Assembly: GCA_938074585.1 (NCBI GenBank) | Contig: CALJEW010000180.1 | Coordinates: 1 to 8,187 of the forward strand | Length of the DNA: 8,187 nucleotides | Source: an uncultured Rhodospirillales bacterium | Lineage (GTDB): Bacteria; Pseudomonadota; Alphaproteobacteria; Rhodospirillales; Casp-alpha2 | Direction: 5' to 3' | Shown: positions 1-5,904 of the stretch, piece after piece | Position numbering within the stretch: position 1 is the first letter of the stretch | How the letters are laid out: each line of letters starts with the position of its first letter | The notes under the pieces: model-generated | The model's input: the letters and a program-made list of their open reading frames with translations, nothing else | What the model was told of the DNA's origin: nothing | Database searches by the model: none | Made by a program: the position numbers and the translations under genes

Positions 1-2
1 AA

Positions 3-242
3 TTTTTTAATTTCTTCATATCACGGGCGATGGTTTTTAAAGAGCGACAGAAACTGTTGAGACAAGCCATCCAGTTTCTCGTTGTTTCACTATTAATGCG
101 GTCTTTAGAGTATGGTGTATTTTTACTTCTTTTTTTTAAGGTGGAAATTTATTATTTAATTTCTTATACAACTTCGATAGCACTGGTATTTGTGCTTAAA
201 TATTTTGTCCATAGAAATATAGTATTTACAACCAATCGCTAA
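3..242 (+). CDS. GtrA-like small membrane protein, C-terminal half (5' end outside window)
   Basis: GtrA-family proteins are roughly 120-residue inner-membrane proteins with four helices, thought to help move polyprenyl-phosphate-linked sugars across the membrane. The frame is open to the left edge: codons before the ATG at 30 read FFNFFISRA, so that ATG is probably internal. In GtrA proteins each pair of helices tends to end in an 'NF-x-x-x-R-x-x-VF' motif. Here NFFISRAMVF (from position 9) looks like the mid-protein copy and KYFVHRNIVF the C-terminal copy. Between them lie two hydrophobic segments, about QFLVVSLLMRSLEYGVFLLL and YYLISYTTSIALVFVLKYF. It ends with TAA at 240-242, 36 bases before the methyltransferase. 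DPM1-like glycosyltransferases such as the one at 7300 are frequent partners of GtrA proteins, though here they are 7 kb apart. The family call rests on topology and the two motifs only. Confidence 0.66.
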   Translation, partial: FFNFFISRAMVFKERQKLLRQAIQFLVVSLLMRSLEYGVFLLLFFKVEIYYLISYTTSIALVFVLKYFVHRNIVFTTNR

Positions 243-278
243 TCTTGAGCAGAAGTTGAATAGTGGGAAATAATAGAC

Positions 279-1046
279 ATGTCAATAAAATCTGATCGCG
301 CCGAGACAGATCGTATTCTCCATGACAGAATTTCTGAGGATTTAGCACGTAAAGATCAGTTGCCCGCACAACGCCTTGCACGTCAATTTCGTTTATCTCA
401 AACCTTTAAAAATGCACAAGCACACACGAGCTCAATACTTGAAATTGGCTGTGGTGCTGGATTTTCCGCTGAATATTTAAAAGATACTTACAAAACGTAT
501 AAAGGCATTGATCATTCTTCCCTGTTAATAGCGGCTGCTTCAGAATTACATTCGGCTCCCGGCGTAACATTTGAAGTTGCTGATATCGCGACCTATAAGC
601 CAAAGACACAGTTTGACAGCACATTTCTTATTGGCGTTTTGCATCACCTAGATGATCCTGTGGGCAATTTGCGCCGCGTTACCCAATTTGTAAGCAGCGG
701 TGGGTATGTTCTAGCAAACGAACCACAACCGGGAAACCCTATTATAACGTGGGCCCGTGCCCTCAGAAAGATAACCGACAACAACTATTCATCAGACCAA
801 GTCGAGTTTACAGCAACAGAATTAGCCGCCCAGTTCCAAGAGGCTGGCTTGATCGATATAACCATAACCCCACAGGGGTTTTTCTCGACGCCATTTGCTG
901 AAGTCGCAATGCCCCTACAATCCATCATGACCCCAATTTCCCGCATTGCATGTGCCCTAGACAACATCATAGAACGCCTACCTGGCGTTAGGACATGGGG
1001 CAGATGGTTGTCATGGAACATCGTCGTCTCAGGCAATGTCCCATAG
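279..1046 (+). CDS. Class I SAM-dependent methyltransferase
   Basis: An intact 255-residue Rossmann-fold methyltransferase. The SAM-binding motif I is LEIGCGAGF (residues 54-62). The acidic residue after strand 2 is D79 in GID, VADI (100-103) fits motif III, and LIGVLHHLDDP (117-127) fits motif IV of the UbiE/UbiG-like Methyltransf_11 or _25 group. A glycine-rich turn SSGGYVLANEP (139-149) fits the strand-5 region. The N-terminal 50 residues are charged and helical. The C-terminus ends in a strand-like WNIVVSGNVP. The acceptor cannot be read from sequence; from context it may methylate a sugar, a nucleotide-sugar intermediate or a glycan end, which is inference. No strong Shine-Dalgarno is visible: GGGAAA lies about 9 bases before the ATG. 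It may be co-transcribed with the GtrA-like gene. Its stop codon lies about 13 bases from the edge of an oppositely oriented IS30 scrap, so its original downstream neighbour may have been lost. Confidence 0.85.
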   Translation: MSIKSDRAETDRILHDRISEDLARKDQLPAQRLARQFRLSQTFKNAQAHTSSILEIGCGAGFSAEYLKDTYKTYKGIDHSSLLIAAASELHSAPGVTFEVADIATYKPKTQFDSTFLIGVLHHLDDPVGNLRRVTQFVSSGGYVLANEPQPGNPIITWARALRKITDNNYSSDQVEFTATELAAQFQEAGLIDITITPQGFFSTPFAEVAMPLQSIMTPISRIACALDNIIERLPGVRTWGRWLSWNIVVSGNVP

Positions 1047-1058
1047 TGGACCTGTATC

Positions 1059-1124
1059 GTAAATCTGGCATTGTTGGTCTCGGGTCAGATGGTGGTAAGT
1101 TGTTAGCATTTGTGGATCTCCTTT
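1059..1124 (-). mobile_element. IS30-family transposase remnant (extreme N-terminus with its Shine-Dalgarno)
   Basis: On the minus strand, ATG at 1109-1107 starts MLTTYHHLTRDQQCQIY, which closely matches the N-terminal signature of IS30-family transposases (pattern YxxLTxxxRxQIYxLKKxG, the start of their helix-turn-helix region). A good Shine-Dalgarno, AAGGAG, sits about 8 bases upstream (core 1122-1118). After QIY the match stops: the frame reads DTGPLWDIA and a stop inside the methyltransferase tail. Only about 17 codons therefore remain of a transposase that is usually over 300 residues. No inverted-repeat end could be recognised with confidence. It lies between the cut-off glycosyltransferase remnant (1165-1389) and the convergent methyltransferase, marking the scar of an insertion followed by deletion. 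The identification comes from a short but distinctive motif. Confidence 0.66.
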
Positions 1125-1164
1125 GTAACAAACCCTCGATAACCTCATCTTTCCTATATAACTC

Positions 1165-1389
1165 TTAAATTATGCATTTAGCTTTTGAAGCTGGGAAATT
1201 TAACAAATGATATTCAATGTTTTGGGGCAAAATATCCTGCTGATCTTCGTGTGCACAGAAATGCACATCCAGCATTGGATGTTTTGTCAACAAAGGCATA
1301 TTGCGCAAATAAATAACGCCCCTGTCGGTTCTGGCGTGCGAATAATTGATCAGAACCCGAACCGGTTTTGGTGCGATGACTGATGACAA
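1165..1389 (-). pseudogene. Glycosyltransferase (GT4-like) N-terminal remnant
   Basis: A minus-strand frame of 74 codons, opening at a TTG at 1389 and closed by TAA at 1165-1167. It reads KPVRVLINYSHARTDRGVIY, then LRNMPLLTKHPMLDVHFCAH. This resembles the first Rossmann strand and following glycine-rich loop of group-1 glycosyltransferases, where a 'GGG' or 'GGI' sequence is usual. Here DRG stands in that place. Family members are 350-400 residues long, so about four fifths is missing, including the whole UDP/GDP-sugar-binding domain and its E-x7-E motif. The remnant breaks off close to the IS30 scrap, which suggests that insertion and deletion removed the rest. It starts 13 bases after the inferred stop of the upstream GT4 pseudogene (1404-1402), so the two probably formed a tandem pair in one operon. 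There is no ATG, and a TAG lies five codons upstream of the TTG, so the original start has decayed or was a weak codon. Confidence 0.6.
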
Positions 1390-1401
1390 AGATGCGTCGA
1401 G

Positions 1402-2503
1402 CTACGTTATATAGTTTTTCCACGAAAACTAATAGACTGCCCGTTTTTTGCTCGCTCAATCAAAGCTTTACGTAAATCCGGGTCTTAATCGAGATCTTTC
1501 AGTTGTGCGGCTAAATCCTCTGGGTTACTCATTTCAAAATAAAGCGCAGCATCACCACAGATTTCCTGGTGTATAGGAATATCGGAAACAATAAGCAGAA
1601 TGCCGGCACGCATGGCTTCAACCATTGGAAAATCAAACGTTTCAGCCATCGAAGGAAAAACAAACGTATCGTATGGCTTTAGCGCATCGATTAGTTGTCG
1701 GTGCTCAATACGCCCAATATCAACACAATCGGCGTAGCGTTCAGATTTTAAGGCCTGCAACTCCCCCCGACTTGATGGCCACGGCTCGAAGTCTTGAGCT
1801 TCTATGGTAATTCTGGCTTTTGTTTTAAACCCTTGATCATTTAATAACTGTGTTGCTTCAGCAAGAGTTATCGGGTCTTTATGTGAACAAAAGACAGAAA
1901 CATATAACAATTCAAGCTGCCTACCTTCGCGCCTTTCCCGACAGTTATCGGTGGCTGAGAACCGGTCCCCAACACCTAAATGGTTAACAACGGATGTGGG
2001 CACAATATCCGGCCATAATCCAATGCCGCCTGCAATGCTACTTCGGAGGGGGAAATCGTGGCGCTGGAATGGCAAGCTGAAAAAACATCAAGTTTCGGCG
2101 AAGAAAAGCAGAAAACCGCTCACTTTGAGGCAACGTGTGTAATACTTTATCACGGCAAATGGGGTTTAAATAAATCTCACCCTGAACCAGCAAAACCTGC
2201 TCGATGGGAAGGGACAAAACACATTAGTTAGAGGATGAATAGAGCATATCAGCGCCCCTTTCTTTGAAAATTTTTCGCCAAGATTTTGTTCCCAAAGAAA
2301 GCCATGAATAGGCCCATAAAACCGTTTAACCGGAATTTTTTTGACCGACACATTTGGTGAATCGAACAAATCAGTATTAAATGCACGAAGTATACAAATG
2401 ATGTTTTCAATCAAATTGGATGCATAGATGGCAATTCCGCCGGTATTAGCCAAAATTGCGTAGATAATTATCCGCACCCCAAATAGACCTTATTGTTATT
2501 CAT
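1402..2503 (-). pseudogene. GT4-family glycosyltransferase, full length but broken by frameshifts and a nonsense codon
   Basis: A group-1 (GT-B fold) glycosyltransferase that would transfer a nucleotide-activated sugar in glycan assembly. The probable start is ATG at 2503-2501, preceded by GGGAGG (RBS). The N-terminal strand is VRIIIYAILANTGGIAIYAS. The C-terminal domain has LLYVSVFCSHKDP, FVFPSMAETFDFPMVEAMRA (the E-x7-E donor-binding motif), SDIPIHQEICGDAALYF, and a tail ending SFSWKNYIT before TAG at 1404-1402. Five frame breaks are visible, near 2477-2480, 2216-2219, 2048-2052, 2009-2010 and 1425-1428. Each is repaired by adding one base to the local homopolymer, giving for example PIEQVLLVQGEIYLNPIC, SEVALQAALDYGRD and IVPTSVVNHLGVGDRF in order. 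There is also an in-frame TAA at 1487-1485, after which DPDLRKALIERAKNG continues. The repaired length of about 368 residues is normal for the family, so the damage is recent. It is almost certainly non-functional unless the breaks are sequencing errors. Confidence 0.87.
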
Positions 2504-2668
2504 TGCCTCCCAAACGACACTCCATTTAAGGCTGAAGCAATGCCACAAACACTGACCGTTCAATAGGTAACTGTTCTATGAACTAGCATTTTTCTGTTTG
2601 TTCTCACCCAACCCGGGTTATAAAGAAACAATAAAACTGAATCACCCTAGACACTCGGCACCTAATTC
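2504..2668. other. Divergent intergenic region between the GT4 pseudogene and the heparinase-like gene
   Basis: These 165 bases separate two genes transcribed away from each other, so promoters for both should lie here, but no strong sigma-70 pair could be assigned. Visible elements are a perfect 10-base palindrome AACCCGGGTT (2610-2619) directly followed by AT-rich TATAAAG, and an imperfect inverted repeat GTTCAATAG (2558-2566) with CTATGAAC (2576-2583). Either could be an operator or chance. The Shine-Dalgarno GGGAGG of the minus-strand GT4 gene lies at its left edge. No clear Shine-Dalgarno precedes the heparinase ATG. Confidence 0.35.
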
Positions 2669-4720
2669 ATGAGTATTCGCCATTTAATCAAATACGGTCT
2701 ATCGTTGCCGCCACACATTGCCGCCGCCAAAGCGCTTGGTATGGCAAAAAAGCACATCGTCGGCATATGGTTAGCAAAAGCCCGTGCGCTTGAGATGACG
2801 TATAGTGATGTAGCCCAAATTACACCAACTAGCCTCAACATCAATATTAAGCAAAATCATACCACGAATACCTTAAACACTCTAATCCAAAAAACACTGG
2901 CCCATGAGTTTGATTTATTAGGTTCCGGCTGGACGTGCGTGAATAAGGATCAGAGCGAAGATGATGCTTCACGTTCAGAAGGCAACTTGCAACGCTCAAA
3001 CCAATTACGAGCCTTAATCGGGCCTAACTATAAACCCATCGATTGGCATCTGGATTTTAAGGCTGGATATCATTGGTCACCCATAGTGCGCAGCTTGACC
3101 ATTGCTTATGGGCACGAACCGGGGGTGGATATTAAAATCCCGTGGGAATTGGCACGGCTTCAGCACTTACCCCAGTTGGCTTTGGCGTATTCAGATCAAA
3201 GGTCACAAAACCTTGTCGATGAATTTCAAAACCAGACGCTCGATTTTATGTCCGCTAATCCGCCCCGTTATGGGGTGAATTGGGTTTGCACCATGGATGT
3301 CGCCATTCGCGCTGCTAACCTAATCCTTGCGTACAATATATTTCGCGCAAAAGATGCTCTGTTTTGCCCTGAGTTTGCAAACGAATTTGTTGCCACCATC
3401 CGGGCGCACGGGGAACACATTATTCATAATTTAGAATGGTACCCCACCTTTCGGGGGAACCATTATTTATCAGACATTACAGGGCTTTTATTTGTCGCAG
3501 CGTTTTTACCCCGTGATCCTAAAGCTGATTGCTGGCTGGCCTTTGCTGTGCAGGAATTCACCTTAGAATGCGATGCTCAATTTAACGATGATGGCAGCAA
3601 CGTTGAAGCTTCGATCAATTATCACCGTTTATCCGCTGAAATGGTGGTTTATGGAACGGCACTGGTTTTGGGCCTTGATGACGGCAAAAAAACGGCCCTT
3701 CACTCCTATGATCCCGATTTATGGCTGGCCAGCCCCAAACTAGCCCCCGCCCCAATCGCATGGACGGAAAATCTCGGCCCATTCTCAAAACAGCATTTCA
3801 ACAAATTAGATAAAATGGCGCGGTTTAGCATCGACGTGACCAAACCCGATGGGCATGTAGCGCAGATTGGCGATACCGATAACGGGCGGTTCTTTAAGCT
3901 CTTTCCGGCGCATCTTGAGGGCAGCCTTGAAGAAGACCAACAAAACCACCGCCACTTGGCTGCAGCTATTGGCGGGTTGTTGGGGGACGAGCAATTAATT
4001 TTCTATGCAGGCAAAAAATATGCACTAGAAGCTGAAATCATCGCGGATTTAAAAGGCCCTTCCGCACCATCGTTCACCAAACAAACAGATCAACCGATCT
4101 TACCCCCACATCAATCGATCAGCGGCAAGTGCACACAAAGCCAACGCCTGATCATCGAAGTCCCCTCATCCGGTTTAGCCCTCATCGTCTACCCTGATTT
4201 TGGTCTTTATATCTGGAAATCCGAAACCTTCTTTTTGTCAGTGCGGTGTGGGCCAGTTAGGCAAGGCAGCAATGGTGGGCATGCTCATAACGATCAATTG
4301 GCTATCGAATTACAAATCGATGGGGTAGATTGGATCGCCGACCCCGGCACCTACACCTATACTGCAGACACTAAAACCCGCGATCTATATCGCTCGCATT
4401 TGGCCCACGCGACACCGCGCTTTTATTTAAAAGAACCCTCGCGCCTCGATTTGGGCCTGTTCCGGCTTGAAGATAACGCCAAAGCTCAGTGCATCAAATT
4501 TAATGAGCGCGAATTTCTGGGTGTTCACTATGGCTACAAAGCCCCCACATACCGCCACATCATTTTACACAGCACCCATATCGAAATCTTCGATAGCATT
4601 GGCGCGCCTTGCCCAACGGATGCCAACCCACAAACCACAACCGTTACAACGCAAAATGAACTGCACAAACATTTAGGCTTAACTGTGCCCTTTTCACCTG
4701 GTTACGGATCACAGGATTAA
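2669..4720 (+). CDS. Heparinase II/III-like polysaccharide lyase family protein
   Basis: An intact 683-residue protein of the heparinase II/III superfamily: an N-terminal alpha/alpha-toroid, then a beta-sandwich domain. These enzymes cleave uronic-acid-containing polysaccharides by beta-elimination. The helical part contains RGNHYLSD (from residue 262), where an Asn/His pair is typical, and INYHRLSAEM (Tyr318-His319), where the tyrosine fits the family's catalytic acid/base position. The C-terminal domain carries the hallmark QGSNGGHAHNDQLAIEL (around 533-547, with His538 and His540), then WIADPGTYTYTADTKTRDLY and HATPRF. It ends in PFSPGYGSQD, a normal-looking end for this group. No signal peptide is seen, as is common for the members found in proteobacterial exopolysaccharide clusters. 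Substrate and cleavage direction cannot be read. It stands alone between a divergent GT4 pseudogene and a membrane-protein relic, and remains open over 2 kb despite many short homopolymers, in contrast to its neighbours. Confidence 0.88.
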   Translation: MSIRHLIKYGLSLPPHIAAAKALGMAKKHIVGIWLAKARALEMTYSDVAQITPTSLNINIKQNHTTNTLNTLIQKTLAHEFDLLGSGWTCVNKDQSEDDASRSEGNLQRSNQLRALIGPNYKPIDWHLDFKAGYHWSPIVRSLTIAYGHEPGVDIKIPWELARLQHLPQLALAYSDQRSQNLVDEFQNQTLDFMSANPPRYGVNWVCTMDVAIRAANLILAYNIFRAKDALFCPEFANEFVATIRAHGEHIIHNLEWYPTFRGNHYLSDITGLLFVAAFLPRDPKADCWLAFAVQEFTLECDAQFNDDGSNVEASINYHRLSAEMVVYGTALVLGLDDGKKTALHSYDPDLWLASPKLAPAPIAWTENLGPFSKQHFNKLDKMARFSIDVTKPDGHVAQIGDTDNGRFFKLFPAHLEGSLEEDQQNHRHLAAAIGGLLGDEQLIFYAGKKYALEAEIIADLKGPSAPSFTKQTDQPILPPHQSISGKCTQSQRLIIEVPSSGLALIVYPDFGLYIWKSETFFLSVRCGPVRQGSNGGHAHNDQLAIELQIDGVDWIADPGTYTYTADTKTRDLYRSHLAHATPRFYLKEPSRLDLGLFRLEDNAKAQCIKFNEREFLGVHYGYKAPTYRHIILHSTHIEIFDSIGAPCPTDANPQTTTVTTQNELHKHLGLTVPFSPGYGSQD

Positions 4721-4786
4721 GCTCATTTTAATCAAATTTGCAAACTCAGCCTAATCCGTCATTTTTGGATATAACCCTAATAAACT

Positions 4787-5097
4787 TCAAAACCCCGCCT
4801 GAAATACGTAAGTCCAAACTTTCGCTTTATCATCTTCAGAAAGAGCTTGTAAAATCATCCAACAATGAGCGAAGCCATATAAAAGACTAAAGACTGCACT
4901 GTCGAATATGCAGGAAAACCGGTTATAGGAACAAGTATTCCAGATCGTGCAAATAAATTGGTTTCCAGAAAATATCTAGGCACCAATAACCAAAGAGAAT
5001 ATTCATCCCATTGCGAAAACGCCATGGCTAAAATCAACAGGGATAAAAGAACTTTCATTACAACGATCTTGCCCGTTCCAGCTGGCAATGACTTCAT
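4787..5097 (-). pseudogene. Remnant of a polytopic membrane protein (probably glycan-related), minus strand
   Basis: The frame from 5097 to 4855 encodes a hydrophobic helix (VVMKVLLSLLILAMAF), then FSQWDEYSLWLLVPRYFLET, then GFPAYSTVQSLVFYMASLIV. The pattern W-D-E-(F/Y)-S-H-W, followed some 25 residues later by a (F/Y)PxYP segment and a further helix, is seen in large bacterial integral membrane proteins of polysaccharide loci with polymerase-like or glycosyltransferase-C-like topology. Here the usual His is Leu. Such proteins are several hundred residues long, so both ends are missing. After TGA at 4857-4855, a +1 shift (one extra G) would continue as MILQALSEDDKAKVWTYVFQ to a stop at 4789-4787; whether that belongs to the same gene is uncertain. 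There is no Shine-Dalgarno and an in-frame stop lies eight codons upstream of 5097, so this is a relic. The family assignment comes from motif memory and is tentative. Confidence 0.45.
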
Positions 5098-5133
5098 CCG
5101 GCCTATATGATGCTTGAGTTATGCACTTGGCTG

Positions 5134-5164
5134 TTGAATTGGCGTCATAAAAAAACGCTATTAA
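5134..5164 (+). promoter_or_regulatory. Weak candidate promoter upstream of the gmhA-like gene
   Basis: TTGAAT (5134-5139) and TATTAA (5159-5164) are separated by 19 bases, longer than the preferred 17, in an AT-rich stretch 28 bases before the ATG at 5192. This is the best sigma-70-like pair in the gap, but it could be chance. The next gene upstream on the same strand ends at 4720, so gmhA probably needs its own promoter. Confidence 0.22.
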
Positions 5165-5191
5165 GGTGATAATTAAATTAGGAATGTGCTT

Positions 5192-5770
5192 ATGAATGTC
5201 GATAAATTTTTCGATGACGAATTTAGTGAACATGACATAACAGTTGTGGCCACACGTGACGTCCTCAGAGAGCCCTTCAAAAAATTGTTAGCTGCCTGTG
5301 TTAAATCCATTCAAGCTGGTGGTAAAATCGTCTTTTTTGGCAATGGTGGCAGTGCATCGGATGCCCAGCATCTCGCTACAGAGTTAACCATCCGATACAA
5401 AGAAAACCGGGTGCCTATTGCCGCGATCGCCCTAACCACAGATACTTCCGCCTTAACGGCAACGGGGAATGATTTAGGTTTTGATCAGCTCTTTGCGCGT
5501 CAGGTTGCCGCGATCTGCAAACCGGAGGACATTATAATTGGCATCTCGACTTCGGGTAATTCGGAAAATGTAATTAAAGGTCTTCAAGCCGCAAAAGCCT
5601 TGGGCTGTGTAGCTGCGGGCTTCGGCGGTAAAGACGGTGGCCCAATGCGAGCAATAGCTGACCCCTTCCTCATCGTGCCATCCACGACTACATCCAGAAT
5701 TCAAGAAATGCATATCATCATCGGTCATATGTTATGTGGTGCCCTAGAATTGAAATTGGGATTGGTATAA
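5192..5770 (+). CDS. gmhA: Phosphoheptose (sedoheptulose-7-phosphate) isomerase, SIS domain
   Basis: GmhA converts sedoheptulose 7-phosphate to glycero-manno-heptose 7-phosphate, the first step to ADP- or GDP-heptose for LPS core, O-antigen or capsule; it is cytosolic and usually a tetramer. The 192-residue protein has the expected length. It carries FFGNGGSASDAQHLATEL (phosphate loop; Glu64 matches catalytic Glu65 of E. coli GmhA), TTDTSALTATGNDLGFDQLF, GISTSGNSENVI (second phosphate-binding loop) and SRIQEMHIIIGHMLC, where His179 matches catalytic His180. The ATG at 5192 is preferred because AGGA (5180-5183) lies 8 bases upstream; a GTG at 5186 would add two residues and sit too close to it. 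No other heptose-pathway gene (kinase, phosphatase, nucleotidyltransferase) is in the window, so those steps must be encoded elsewhere. A homologue feeding a GDP-heptose capsule branch is equally possible. Confidence 0.93.
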   Translation: MNVDKFFDDEFSEHDITVVATRDVLREPFKKLLAACVKSIQAGGKIVFFGNGGSASDAQHLATELTIRYKENRVPIAAIALTTDTSALTATGNDLGFDQLFARQVAAICKPEDIIIGISTSGNSENVIKGLQAAKALGCVAAGFGGKDGGPMRAIADPFLIVPSTTTSRIQEMHIIIGHMLCGALELKLGLV

Positions 5771-5809
5771 GTGTGCTGTCAACCTTAATGTAAAAAGGGT
5801 ACTAGTTAG

Positions 5810-5899
5810 CATGGAGCTGCCTTGGCTGAAGCTCGCGATACTTCACTTGAATTGATAGCTTCAACCCTTCTTCACGATGTGGGACATTTCACCAATGAT
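5810..5899 (+). pseudogene. HD-domain phosphohydrolase scrap fused to the carbamoyltransferase relic
   Basis: Codons from 5810 read HGAALAEARDTSLELIAS, then TLLHDVGHFTND. The order 'LAExAGxxxELIAAALLHDIGHF' is the signature of small HD-superfamily metal-dependent phosphohydrolases, for example those near phosphonate-utilisation genes. The His-Asp pair (5873-5878) is the metal-binding HD dyad. Only about 30 codons remain. The upstream frame is closed by TAG at 5807-5809, and the downstream continues without a stop into carbamoyltransferase sequence from about 5900-5915. The segment does not resemble the part of a NodU/CmcH protein that normally precedes the FPHSLG motif, so a rearrangement junction is inferred. 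The apparent TTG start at 5822 is probably not a real start. The call rests on a short motif. Confidence 0.5.
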
Positions 5900-5904
5900 C
5901 GCTG

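Noticed and set aside
785..1036. Minus-strand open frame inside the methyltransferase gene
   Set aside because: It is antisense to clear methyltransferase sequence, has no recognisable motif and no Shine-Dalgarno.
1214..1459. Minus-strand frame of 81 codons overlapping both glycosyltransferase relics
   Set aside because: It is a third frame across the end of one relic and the start of the next; its sequence is low in recognisable pattern while the other two frames match GT4 proteins.
4715..4733. Possible terminator hairpin GATTAA / TTAATC at the end of the heparinase gene
   Set aside because: The stem is only six A/T-rich pairs, overlaps the stop codon and is not followed by a T-run, so it is not a credible intrinsic terminator.
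5003..5233. Minus-strand frame of 76 codons across the gmhA start
   Set aside because: It overlaps the membrane-protein relic in another frame and the gmhA start, with no motif and no ribosome-binding site.
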